A stretch of 64,000 nt of DNA from Chionoecetes opilio (taxonomy: Eukaryota > Arthropoda > Malacostraca > Decapoda > Majidae), in the NCBI GenBank assembly GCA_016584305.1, contig JACEEZ010001758.1, forward strand, positions 48,501 to 112,500. Reading direction: 5' to 3'. Below, piece by piece: positions 33,491 through 44,087 of this stretch; within the stretch, counting starts at the first letter, position 1; every line of letters begins with the position of its first letter. The notes under the pieces were generated by a model, which worked only from the letters and a program-made list of their open reading frames with translations, did not search any database and was not told the DNA's origin. The position numbers and the translations under genes were made by a program.

Positions 33491-34998
33491 GTGGCGGAAC
33501 TGTGGGTGGGCACGTGCCCCCCCATTTCAGGGTGATGGCCCCCCTCTAAATAACTAGATAAATTGGTAGATATACTGAGAAAAATGATCAAATAGTTCTT
33601 TCTTCTTTCTGTTTAATGTCAGATTTTCCCATCTTAAGAGGTTTGACTACCGATTATAATGCACAATGGTGGTTCGGGAACTTTCAGTACCTTTAAACTT
33701 TTAAGGTTTTCCTCGACTTACAATAATTTGGTTAGACGTGATGTGAATGGCGGAGGGATATGCAACGTCTCATTATAAGTAGCTGAGTAAAGAAACATAA
33801 AAATATAAATAAAAAGGGAACGGATAAACTTGACGGTATAATGATGATAAATTAAATAATATAACGAGAAAGGAATAAGCGGAGAGTGGAGTTGGAGTTA
33901 GGTTTGGTGGGGAGTTCAGAAAGTAGATGGCGGTGCTGTGGCTGGTGATGCAGGTGAGGAGGACCTCTGGAATGACGTTCTTTCTCACTCTGAGCACGGC
34001 TGGCGGGCTGTTCACACTGCCTCCTGGGGCCCTCGCCTTACTCTCAATGACCACGTTCCGACCCTCTTTTATGGGGTAAGATAACATCGGTATAGATATT
34101 AGATACTTTAATGCCCACGAACTAAGAATATAACTAAGAACTGAAGGAATTAGAATTAAAAGTACGACCCTGACCCTTGAAGAGGTAAGATGGGAATTTC
34201 AGCAGTGGAAGGATACTTAAAGCAATAAAGGAAGTTCAGAGAGATATTGGCTTTCCACCCTTGAGTGTTGTGGGATAGAACAAAAAGGAACTATAGATAG
34301 GGGTACCATGCATGGTGGTGACCGCGACCACGTGAAGACAGTGACTAGAGATACGGCAGTGGTTAGAGGTACGGCCCAGACTAGAGATGCGGTGAGGGCA
34401 CGACACGATGATACGCTTCCAACTATCTATCCATTGCCTCAACTTCTTCAATGCCTAATGCTGCCAGATTCTCTTCAACACACTTGTCTCCATGCCTTTC
34501 TTGGCCTGCCCAGTGGATGGCGACCTGGCACTTCCACTCCAACAGCTCTCCTCAATGCCTCACCACCTTCATGTGCCCAAACCACCTCAATCTACCTTAC
34601 TCTCAGCACTGTACTTAAATCCTTGAATCCACATCTAATTATTAGCAAACAGTGTTAATCTAAAATTTATACTCATGAATGGATCTATGATAACATGATG
34701 ATGAAGGTATTCGTATTATCATCTTATTAGTATCTTATTATTATGGTCATATTATTTTATTTCATTACTATGAAAATTAATAACCTTGAGTATGTTTGGA
34801 GTAGAATAAGTATTTACAACAAAAGTACATCTTACAGTAAAAGCCTTATAACTCGGCACGATAGGGGCTCTGGCCCTTGCCGAGTTATTCAATGTGCGAG
34901 TTATGCAATGTCCTCCTCTGATATGGGTATAAAAATATATTTAAAAAAAAAAAAAAAATGTAAATACAGTACTGTAAAAGCATAAAAACTACACTTAC

Positions 34999-35167
34999 CA
35001 GTGAACGGGTAGAATGTGCTGGATTTGATATCAAACTCAGCACAAATAGCACACATGGACGCACCTGCATCCATCCTTGCCAGCACTTTCACATTTTCCT
35101 GCAGGCTCAGGCTCTTCAATTTCATTCCCTTCCTGCTGGAGACACCCTTGCGTGATGGAGCTGACAT
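34999..35167 (-). pseudogene. CENP-B/Tigger-type HTH exon
   Basis: From ATG at 35167 the frame encodes about 56 residues: a basic start MSAPSRKGVSSRKGMKLKSL, then SLQENVKVLARMDAGASMCA and ICAEFDIKSSTFY. This is the first helix-turn-helix of the CENP-B/pogo transposase DNA-binding domain (KRxxLSLxxKxxxLxxxxxGxSxxxIxxxFxIxxST). The frame meets a consensus donor (ACTG|GTAAGT on the minus strand, GT at 34998-34997), so it looks like the first exon of a spliced transposase; the rest is missing. Confidence 0.7.
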
Positions 35168-35837
35168 CTTGATATACAGTACTGTATGATGTAATCCCAA
35201 AACACGTAAAATAGGTGGCAAATTAAAGCAAAGGTCAGGAACCAGTGCGTAGGCTGCGCCGTGTTTTTGTCGTCCAAGAACCGTCTTGGATTACGATTCC
35301 CAATCCAATAACACTTGCTGAAATGTGTGTTATACTACTTTGTGATATTGTTTGCAATGTTTTGCATTGATTATTATTTCGGCTTCTACCAAGCTTGTGT
35401 TTTTGAAGCAGAAACCAATCTTTTTCAATTTTGACAAAAAACGGAATTCGTATCCAAGACGGTGCTTGGACAACATAAACACGGCTCAGCAGCTGACAGC
35501 CTACATGCTGGTTCCCGACCTTTACTTTACTTTGCCACCTATTTTACGTGTTTTGGGATTACATTATACAGTACTGTATTTCAAGATGTCAGCTCCATCA
35601 CGCAAGGGTGTCTCCAGCAGGAAGGGAATGAAATTGAAGAGCCTGAGCCTGCAGGAAAAGATCAAAAGGACAAAAATGCGACTTTATGCGACTGACGATA
35701 TGCCGAGTGTAAGCGAAGAGATGCAGTTATAACATCAATATGCCGATACATTATTTTTTGCCGACTTTCTGTTTACATGTTCACAGAAGAGGTTGTGAGG
35801 GCATGATATTCTGAGTGAAAACCATGAGATGCAGTTT

Positions 35838-36178
35838 AGGTGAGGCGGTAGCAGAGTGGTTAGCGTCACCGGGTGGCGTTCTCGAAGACCTGAGTTCGAA
35901 CCCGAGTGAGACCCATAAATCCACTTGAAATCTTTCTGCACCGTTGAGTGGCCTAAGAACACCCACATGCTATGTCCATTAACTCTACCTTCGACTGTGA
36001 GTGCATGGGAGGACACAGGGGGCGGCATGAGCCTCTAATCACAGGCGTCACTATAAGAATCCTGCCTGCGCCACCACGGGCGAGGGCCAACCATCACAGC
36101 CCTCAAGTGAGCCTCCAGGGCCTACCATCCCACCCCTGGAGCTAACTGCCTACACGCGCTATAGGCATACATATGTGG
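35838..36178 (+). repeat. tRNA-derived SINE in B2
   Basis: Head GTGAGGCGGTAGCAGAGTGG, B box GACCTGAGTTCGAACCCG, full body and tail CGCTATAGGCATACATATGT with poly(A). Confidence 0.9.
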
Positions 36179-36249
36179 GGGGGAAAAAAAAAAAAAAAAA
36201 AAAAATTACTTTGTCTGTTATACAGTGCCGAGTTATAAGGGTTTTACTG

Positions 36250-36424
36250 TACTTATATTATCCATCATACTTGTATTAGCTACGTTACTGGTTGTGTTGG
36301 TGCCCCCCTATATTTACCTGTGGCCCTTCATCCCGCCCCCGTTTTTACACCACTTAATCTGCCACTGGTTCTACATTTTTTAGGGCCAGAGCCCCTATCG
36401 TGCCGAGTTATAAGGCTTTTACTG

Positions 36425-36520
<96 letters not shown>

Positions 36521-36858
36521 TCCTATTAACAATATCAGACGTGGCTAAGTTAAATGGTTTGTTGAAAATGTGAAACGGGCTCTTATTTGTTGCCCTTCTA
36601 GATGTGATTCCTGTTGTGTGGCTTCAGGTCAAGAGAAACTATTGATAACACAAACAGGAGAGAGAAAAAAAGTAGAAGGTATAATAAGTAGCCTGCAAAC
36701 AATGGTAAATATCACATTAGGGGAAAAAAAATATAGAACTAGTGGCAGAATAAGTGGTGTAAAAATGGGGGCGGGGTGAAGGGCCACAGGTAAATATAGG
36801 GGGGCACCAACACAACCAGTAACGTAGCTAATACAAGTAACGATGGATAATATAAGTA
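36250..36858. repeat. Centre of the 3.4 kb inverted duplication
   Basis: Holds the W end (36250-36375), a loose B end (36378-36425, GTGCCGAGTTATAAGGCTTT), an AT microsatellite, about 180 bp unique sequence and the inverted copy of the W end (36730-36858). The unique part 36530-36710 has no recognised element. Confidence 0.7.
36427..36519. repeat. (AT)n microsatellite
   Basis: About 90 bp of AT repeats starting directly at the end of a B-family terminal fragment. Confidence 0.95.
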
Positions 36859-36914
36859 CAGTAAAACCCTTATAACTCGGCACTGTATAACAGACAAAGT
36901 AATTTTTTTTTTTT

Positions 36915-37258
36915 TCCCACCTATGTATGCCAATAGCGCGTGTAGGCAGTTAGCTCCAGGGGTGGGATGGTAGGCCCTGGAGGCTCACTTGAGGGCTGTG
37001 ATGGTTGGCCCTCGCCCGTGGTGGCGCAGGCAGGATTGTTATAGTGACGCCTGTGATTAGAGGCTCATGCCGCCCCCTGTGTCCTCCCATGCACTCACAG
37101 TCGAAGGTGGAGTTAATGGACTCATGTGGGTGTTCTTAGGCCACTCGACAGTGCAGAAAGATTTCAAGTGGATTTATGGGTCTCATTCGGGATCGAACTC
37201 AGGTCTTCGAGAACGCCACTCGGTGACGCTAACCACTCTGCTACCGCCTCCCCTAAAC
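36915..37258 (-). repeat. tRNA-derived SINE in B3
   Basis: Mirror of the SINE in B2: minus-strand head GGGGAGGCGGTAGCAGAGTGG and B box GACCTGAGTTCGATCCCG. Confidence 0.9.
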
Positions 37259-37925
37259 TGCATCTCATGGTTTTCACTCGGCATATCATGCCCTCACAAC
37301 CTCTTCTGTGAACATGTAAACAGAAAGTCGGCAAAAAATAATGTATCTCGGCATATTGATGTTATAACTGCATCTCTTCGCTTACACTCGGCATATCGTC
37401 AGTCGCATAAAGTCGTATTTTTGTCCTTTTTATCTTTTCCTGCAGGCTCAGGCTCTTCAATTTCATTCCCTTCCTGCTGGAGACACCCTTGCGTGATGGA
37501 GCTGACATCTTGAAATACAGTACTATGATGTAATCCCAAAACACGTAAAATACGTGGCAAAGTAAAGCAAAGGTCGGAACCAGGGTAGGCTGTCAGCTGC
37601 TGAGCCGTGTTTATGTCGTCCAAGCACCGTCTTGGATACGAATTCCGTTTTTTGTCTAAATTAAAAAAGGATTGGTTTCTGCTTAAAAAACACAACAAGC
37701 TTGGTAGGAGTCGAAATAATAATCAATGCAAAACATTGCAAACAATATCACAAAGTAGTATAACACACATTTCAGCAAGTGTTATTGGATTGGGATTCGT
37801 AATCCAAGACGGTGCTTGGACGACAAAAACACGGCTCAGCCTACGCACTAGTACCCGACCTTTGCTTTACTTTGCCACCTATTTTACGTGTTTTGGAATT
37901 ACATCATACAGTACTGTATATCAAG

Positions 37926-38093
37926 ATGTCAGCTCCATCACGCAAGGGTGTCTCCAGCAGGAAGGGAATGGAATTGAAGAGCCTGAGCCTGCAGGAAAAG
38001 GTGAAAGTACTGGCAAGGATGGGTGCAGGTGCTCCATGCGTGCTATTTGTGCTGAGTTTGATATCAAATCCAGCACATTCTACCCGTTCACTG
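37926..38093 (+). pseudogene. CENP-B/Tigger-type HTH exon
   Basis: ATG at 37926; MSAPSRKGVSSRKGMELKSL, SLQEKVKVLARMGAGAPCVL, after which this copy shifts frame relative to B2 and B4 within the HTH (the AICAEFDIKSS segment is in another frame). Consensus donor GTAAGT at 38094. It lies in sense orientation within intron 5 of the transporter gene. Confidence 0.65.
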
Positions 38094-38353
38094 GTAAGTG
38101 TAGTTTTTATGCTTTGACAAGTTTTTTATTTTTTTTTTTTTTTTTTTATTTTAACCCATATCAGAGGAGGATTGCATACTGGCACATGATAACTCGGCAA
38201 GGGCCAGAGCCCCTATCGTGCCGAGTTATAAGGGTTTTTTACTTATATATATATATATATATATAAATACTTGAGATCAACATGCAGCAGTTAACAACCT
38301 ATCCATGAAATTTTTTTTTTTCCAGAAATGTGGGTTCAACTCCATATTTTTAG

Positions 38354-38461
38354 AAAATGCTGGAAACTGAAGATGCAGAAACAGATCAAGAAACCACATC
38401 ACGACTCCAAACTCAAGGGACACAGAAAATCCTGTCTCTGATGATCAACAATCCCTTATAG
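38354..38461 (+). CDS. Tentative terminal exon of the SLC22-like gene
   Basis: Acceptor CATATTTTTAG at 38353; in phase with the previous exon (phase 0) the frame gives 35 residues, KMLETEDAETDQETTSRLQT followed by QGTQKILSLMINNPL, then TAG at 38459. A polar acidic tail is plausible for an SLC22 C-terminus, but there is no conserved motif. The stronger acceptor TTTTTTCCAG at 38325 would instead give a 14-residue tail ending at 38370. Sequence to about 38640 would then be 3' untranslated. Transcript data are needed to choose, and the true last exon may lie elsewhere. Confidence 0.35.
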   Translation, partial: KMLETEDAETDQETTSRLQTQGTQKILSLMINNPL

Positions 38462-38764
38462 AAGATGATATGTGAGAAGCATATTAAGGTACCCTAGCTT
38501 CTATCTTTATTGCTTTTGGTTCAAAAGTTTGTTCCCATATGATGACACTACATATGGTTTTGTAGTCTTAGATGCCTTTTACATACAATTTTATTCACTG
38601 GTTAATGAATTTAAATGCACATGGGCAATTTTGCCTTAAATTTTCTTACCCTAGGCCACAGACCACTATATCTCTGGACTGTTCACGCGACAATGTTTTG
38701 AAATTGCCAGGCTGCATAGCGGCCTGCGGCCCGCCCGACAAAGAGATATAGTGGTCTATGGACT
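38462..38764. other. Possible 3' UTR and short inverted repeat
   Basis: AT-rich. CACAGACCACTATATCTCT (38654) is mirrored by AGAGATATAGTGGTCTATGG (38740), about 70 bp apart, and a related CAGTGGTCTATG lies at 39573 beyond the foldback element. Confidence 0.4.
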
Positions 38765-39480
38765 ATCATATAGACTGGTTTATCAGTATATATGATATAC
38801 TGTAATCTTCGTAAATGTTTGTTCTATAATATTATCAAATAAAAAACAGTAAAACCCGCTAAAGAAATGCCATTAGGAGAGACTGATTCCCTTCAACTCT
38901 TCGCCACTTAAAACTTTGCGAGTCAACTTTTATCATGAAGGGTTTCAATAGAAGTGCAATGTTATTAGCTTTCCATTGATGTATTTCGTTTTCTGATAAA
39001 TGAATTAGAACCATGCATAAATTAGCATTAAATAAATAAATAAAATCATCAATCGGTTAATTTTCCCGATTGAAGAGGTTATTTATTTAGTTAGCGCTAA
39101 TTTATACATGGTGCTAATTAATTTATCAGAAAAAGAAATATATAAGTAAATAAATAACATCATCAATCGGGAAAATTACCTGATTGATGATTTTATTTAT
39201 TTATTTAACGCTAATTTATGCATGGTTCTAATTCATTTATCCGAAAATGAAATATATCAATGGAAAGCTAATAAAATTGCACTTCTATTGATACCCTTCA
39301 TGATAAAAGTTGACATGCAAAGTTTTAAATGGCGAAGAGTTGAAGTTCATGCATATTTCTGCAGTCTCGTAATGGCATTTCTTTAGCGTGTTTTACCGTT
39401 TTTAATTTGATAATATTATAGAACAAACATTTACGAAGACTACAGTATATCATATATACTGATAAACCAGTCTATATGAT
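38765..39480. mobile_element. Foldback element U
   Basis: ATCATATAGACTGGTTTATC at 38765 pairs with GATAAACCAGTCTATATGAT ending at 39480, and pairing continues inward for more than 300 bp (e.g. AACAAACATTTACGAAG, TGGCATTTCTTTAGCG, CTTCTATTGATACCC). The centre is near 39120 with further small palindromes around AATCGG. Non-coding, 716 bp. Confidence 0.85.
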
Positions 39481-39715
39481 CCGTATATATATATATATAT
39501 ATATGAATCCGAGCGGCCCTCCGACTTCAGGCCCTTGTGCGACAGGCCGATATTCCGTGCGCAGTCCAGGATTACAGTGGTCTATGCCTAGACCTAAACT
39601 AGAGTGTACTGGTGTGGCTGTACGATATTGGAACATGTGCCTTCGAGATGTAACCAGTCTTTGTGATTCAAGGTGCTACCCAAATATTCCAAGAATTTGA
39701 CCATTGGAGGAAATT

Positions 39716-40005
39716 AAAGGGGCTATTACACTGGGCAAATATTCTGCGGATCTCTGATAAAATATCGAGGATTTTTGCCTATGTAGACCTACGACCGCGG
39801 TTCTCCAATCACACTTGCCTCGCGCTCCCTTGTCGTATCGTAGTTTTGACCGATGCATTTCCACAATAACAAAGATGGCTGACGTCCCTCTCCAAGCCCC
39901 AGTTTTCACTCAGATCTGGGCTGGTTTGGCCCTAGTGGCACTGAATTTACTTAAACAACGGAAAAAAACCCGAATGTGGGGGAGGAGATGGCCTGCGAGA
40001 AGCGG
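39716..40005 (+). mobile_element. PIF/Harbinger-like 5' fragment
   Basis: AAAGGGGCTATTACACTGGG following TTA resembles Harbinger terminal repeats (target TTA). A frame from ATG at 39875 encodes MADVPLQAPVFTQIWAGLAL, then LLKQRKKTRMWGRRWPAR, which recalls the RR.WxRPWxxRR leader of PIF/Harbinger nucleases. It stops where LINE endonuclease sequence begins. The call rests on short matches. Confidence 0.4.
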
Positions 40006-40021
40006 ACTGCCTACACTCGCG

Positions 40022-40755
40022 CGGCGAGGTGGTGGAGTTGCGCTTTATGCAAGAGATACATTGCAGTGTTGTGTTAATAATGTTATAAAAACAGATGACA
40101 GCATAGAGTCTATATGGGTAGAGGTTATGGAGGGAACACCCAAAATGGTTTTGGGTGTAGTGTATAGGCCTCCAAACTTATGTAAAGAGGATTCAGCTAC
40201 TATATGGCAAGAAATAAACAAGGCTTGCAGATATAATCGATTATGCGTGGTAGGAGATTTTAATCTTAGGAATATAGACTGGGATTTAATTATAGGAGAC
40301 AATGACGCATAGGAATTGTTAAATATAATTCAGGATAACTTCCTAAGCCAAGCAATCAAGGAGCCCAATAGAGGAGATAATATTCTAGATTTATTACTGG
40401 CAAACAGGGAAGATTTAGTTACAGAGGTGGAGGTTGGAGGACAGTTAGCTAACAGCGACCATTGTGAAATCAAGTTTTTCTTAAAATGGAAAGTAGGAAA
40501 TAGAAGTGTTAATAAGCAAAGAGTACCTGCCTTCAGAAAGGCCAATTATGCAGGATTAAGAAGACACCTGGAGGGGATTAACTGGGGGTGTAGGATGGAG
40601 GGGAAGGAGTGGTCGGAGGTCAGCGCAGTGACAGGTGTTAGTGAGGTCGGAGCGGATAAGGATTATACATTATTTGTAAGAAATTTCATTGCAGGACAGA
40701 AAAAGAATATTCCTTATAGGGCGATAAGATCAAGGAAGAGTGACCCGAAATGAAT
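40022..40755 (+). pseudogene. LINE A endonuclease domain
   Basis: RGGGVALYARDTLQCCVNNV, then MVLGVVYRPPNLC, NRLCVVGDFNLRNIDW with catalytic GDFN, and NSDHCEIKFFLKW with catalytic SDH. One stop at 40312 interrupts the protein. The next about 80 residues are the linker to RT. Confidence 0.85.
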
Positions 40756-40805
40756 GACCACGAGTTTAAAACACAACATTGGAGTAAAAAGAAACATGTA
40801 CTTAA

Positions 40806-41054
40806 AGTAATCGTCCAGACCCATTTTTATTTTGCCTAATTATGTTGAATGTGCATTCAAAACACCTAATCCACCAAAAATTATTGATTTCCAGGCCTTA
40901 TTTCCGTAAAAACACTACTTTTGTAAAAAGCATGTGAATTTTTTTTTTCTTCCCTCCAACAGGGCTACGAATATTATTGATGACGTCACAGGAGGAAGTC
41001 CAATGTAAACAACAGTCTTTTGCCTGTGTATAGTAGTGGTGGTAGTGGTGGTAA

Positions 41055-41104
<50 letters not shown>

Positions 41105-41615
41105 TAGTAGTGGTGGTAGTGGTGGTAATAGTAGTAGTGTAGTAGTAGTAATAGTAGTAGTAGTTGCTTAGTAGTAGTAGTAGTTAGTAGTAGAAGCCAC
41201 CCAGCCACACCACTGCCTTGCCACAGCGTAGTATTGACGGTATTATTACGTGTTATAGGACAGATATAGACAGTATGGACAGATTATATAACTAAGGGAA
41301 GGATTACTGCTAGAAAAGACAAGGTATTACGTTGTGAGAGACAGTGAGATGAAGAGATCAAAGAGCAGAAAAAGAGAGAGCAAAGGAGAGATCGATCGAT
41401 GTGTGTGTGTGTCTCCCAACATGGCAACTCTAACCCACTGTCTCTCTCTTCCCTTCTTCCTTCTCTCTCTTCCTTCCTTCTTCCTCCTCTCTCTCTCTCT
41501 TCCCTTCTTCATCCTCTCTCTCTCTCTCTCTTCCTCTCTTCTTCCTCCTCTCTCTCTCTTCCTCCCTTCTTTCCCTCTCTCTCTTCCTTCCTTCTTCCTT
41601 CTCTCTTCCTTCTTC

Positions 41616-41712
<97 letters not shown>

Positions 41713-41984
41713 CTCCTTTCTTCCTCCTGACTATAAGGTTGTAGTGGTGGCTATCAGCGCGGGAAGTGGAGGCTTCCTGCTGTGACATCACTGAGCCGTG
41801 CTGCGTCGTCTGCAAGCCTTGAGCAGCGTTTTGAGAGCTCGGGAAATTTGCAGATTTTGATTGCGGATTATTTAAAAACGGCTGACTGGATGCAAAAAGT
41901 GACAACATATTGTTGATATACTCGCTAATGGCTATAATTTGATTGCATTAAATCAGGAATGATGAAATGGTCTGGACGATTACT
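40806..41984. mobile_element. TTAA-flanked MITE P, copy 2, with expanded microsatellites
   Basis: AGTAATCGTCCAGACCC at the left, GGTCTGGACGATTACT at the right, TTAA at 40802-40805 and 41985-41988. The outer about 120 bp on each side match copy 1 at 19793-20693. The centre instead holds TAG/GGT trinucleotide repeats (41030-41190) and a long CT/CTTC tract (41440-41725). Confidence 0.9.
41440..41725. repeat. (CT)n microsatellite with CTTC units
   Basis: Pyrimidine-only tract of about 285 bp; the pure CT core is at about 41617-41700. Confidence 0.95.
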
Positions 41985-41988
41985 TTAA

Positions 41989-42288
41989 GGTTCAAGGCTG
42001 GACAGGTGAGCAAAGAACAGTATAACGTGATGGCGAGGACAGTGAAGAGATTAATAAGAGTAGCTAAGAACAATTATGAGATTAAGATCGCTGGACAGGC
42101 AAAGAACGACACTAAGGGGTTCTATCAGGTATATAAAACGAAGACAAGGGAATTAGTGGGGCCGTTAAGATTAGAGCAGGGTGAGATCTTAAATACGGAT
42201 GAGGATATGTGTAAACATTTAAATTATTATTTCTTAAGTGTCTTTACTCAGGAGGATACACAAACGATACCTGATAGTGAACAGATGT
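41989..42288 (+). pseudogene. LINE A linker segment
   Basis: Encodes QVSKEQYNVMARTVKRLIRV, AKNNYEIKIAGQAKNDTKGF and LNYYFLSVFTQED, the region ahead of RT in CR1-like ORF2 (KxxxKxFYxY..... FxSVFTxE). It ends at the piggyBac TTAA. Confidence 0.8.
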
Positions 42289-42659
42289 TTAACCCGTCGG
42301 GTGCTGGCCAATTTTTGACATATGACCCACGCCAGTGCTGGCCGATTTTCGATTTTTATTTTTTTATTTATTTGTGGTCTAACGGTTAAATTAAACAATA
42401 TAAAGACAAACAAACCCTTAACAAATTTATTTTTCATGTCAAAATTAGCTATGAACATTTTTGCTATATTCGGTTTTTTTATCCTAAGAGTTTATTGTTT
42501 ACGTGTGATGCATGACTACATTTCAACCCTTGAAGTATACAGACTACAAATACATTTTCAAAATCTAATAATCATTTTCAATTACTGTAATAGTATTACA
42601 GTATATTACAATGTCATTGGACTTTTTATTTCACTACTCGACATACATCTACCCTCTTA

Positions 42660-44087
42660 TCAGTAATGGATCAATGTATGATATTCTTTGAAGCAGGGCT
42701 CCAGGCAAAGCCCTACATTACAGTCACTGCACTGGTAACGCGTGTCCTTCCGCTTCTTGGCATGTCGTGTGGTTTGCTGGCAGACGTGGCACCGTCGTTG
42801 TGGACACCGTTGTGTTCCCGTGGCCGGGATTGTTGAGATGAAGTGCGAGACTCCCAAACGCGCGGGTGTATCTCTTGACGGCCCTGCAATGGTCTGTGAG
42901 GGCGTTTGTGTCACTCTCTGAACGGTGTTGTGTGCCAAGACACTACGCACCACCTCGATAACGAACTCTTCTAAGGTTTGATTTTCCCCTGTCTTCAGAG
43001 TGTAGAGAATGTGGCTGTTGAGAATCGTCATATCAAGGAGGTGAAAAAACATCTTCTTATACCATTTCATTGTTCTTCTAGCACACTCAACACTTGAAAT
43101 CATGGCATCAGATTTGTCTACCTGTCTCATATTTATGTTATAGTCCATCACCGCTTCAGGTTAGTCGATGTATTTCTTCTCCTTGTAGTCGTATGATTTT
43201 GAAGTCTGCATGATAGGTCGATGGACACTAGAGAGCAGGTTGACATCTCTTTTGTCTATCCAGGACATGGCGATGATGTTTTTGGTTGTGAAATAAGTGC
43301 ACTCGCCTTTCTTGACACGGGGGAATGTTGGCATGTGTTTGCGGCCCCTCTTGACGGTACCACAAACACCTGTGTCGCGCTTGAAGAGGTAATCAGCGAG
43401 TAGGGGGCTTGTATACCAGTTGTCAATGTACAATATATGGCCTCGCCCCAAGTACCTCCCAATCAGTGCCTTGACCACTTCACCTGAGACTCCATATTTC
43501 TCATATTTCTTTAAATATCTTTTGTCCTCACTAATCTCTGTTTGCTGGCCAGTGTAGAGAAGCATATCCCGTATGTACCCCGTTTGACAGTCGCACATCA
43601 CAAAGAGTTTGAAGCCAAAACGGTGACGTTTGCTTGGTATGTATTGGCGGAAACTGAGATTGCCTCGCCACAATACCAAGCTCTCGTCGATCACAAGTTT
43701 CTGGTGGGGATTGAATGATGACGAGAACTTGCCCCTGCGGTGGTCAAAAACAAGCCTAATCCTTCTCATAACGTCGTTGCTCTCTCTCATGGCAGGATCG
43801 AGGTTATCAAAGAAATGCAAGTTCCCCATGATATCGTAGAACCTGTTTTTTGACATTATTTGGCCAAAAATGGGGGTAGCAGCTAAGGGGTCGGTTGACC
43901 AATACTTTCTTGCATTAGACTTTTTTATCACTCCCATCAGAAGGACGACACAAATGAAGGAGTAAAATTCCTTGACATCAATATCCTTCCAATGGTAACG
44001 TCGAGTGTATGTTGTCTGCACCTTCGCCCCCATTCTGAAATGATTGTAGGAGTTTGTTAGCCCCACTATTGTTTCTATGAGGGCCAC
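42660..44087 (-). pseudogene. piggyBac transposase, catalytic and zinc-ribbon parts
   Basis: Contains the DDE_Tnp_1_7 fold: YRWKDI-like entry (YHWKDIDVKEFYSFICVVLL), NRFYDIMGNLHFFDN, then the catalytic Asp segments LVIDESLVLWRG, LYIDNWYTSPLLADY and SWIDKRDVNLLSSVH, in the order D-D-D expected for piggyBac. A single TAA at 43161-43163 separates the C-terminal part. That part ends with a Cys-rich domain (CHVCQQTTRHAKKRKD, YQCSDCNVGLCLEPCF, KEYH). Piggybac transposase excises and reinserts at TTAA. All catalytic residues remain, so inactivation seems recent or due to sequence error. Confidence 0.9.

Larger units (their letters stand above)
34835..36249. mobile_element. Tigger-like element family B, copy 2
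   Basis: CAGTAAAAGCCTTATAACTC after TA (34833) and AGTTATAAGGGTTTTACTG before TA (36250). The interior: a CENP-B-type HTH exon on the minus strand (34999-35167), a second, partial inverted copy on the plus strand (35586-35680), then a SINE near the right end. No DDE domain remains. Right flank is the end of W. Confidence 0.9.
33491..36367. mobile_element. Probable hAT-like element W, split by B2
   Basis: Starts CAGTGGCGGAACTGTGGGTG with a GTGCCCCCCC run; ends CCCCCGTTTTTACACCACTT then AATCTGCCACTG. The two ends are inverted (CAGTGGC.. / ..GCCACTG), and GCCCCCC runs lie inside both. Flanks GTTACCCA and GTTCTACA agree at 5 of 8 positions, possibly a decayed target duplication. B2 lies inside. 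The region 33500-34830 shows no gene. Confidence 0.45.
36859..38243. mobile_element. Tigger-like element family B, copy 3 (inverted to B2)
   Basis: CAGTAAAACCCTTATAACTC after TA and GCCGAGTTATAAGGGTTTTT to TTACT at the right end. Order is the reverse of B2: SINE (minus) first, partial HTH (minus, 37362-37510), then the full HTH exon on the plus strand (37926-38093). Confidence 0.9.

Noticed and set aside
36589..36640. Alternative last exon of the transporter after TTGCCCTTCTAG or GGCTTCAG
   Set aside because: In the required phase both give a stop within a few codons, and the site lies in the centre of the inverted duplication.
41327..41908. Arg/Glu-rich and Ser/Leu-rich frames
   Set aside because: Translations of the CT/CTTC microsatellite in MITE P.
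42700..42800. CRISPR-like or tandem repeat arrays
   Set aside because: No regularly spaced repeats anywhere in the window; this is a metazoan genome and the repeats are microsatellites, a minisatellite and transposon ends.
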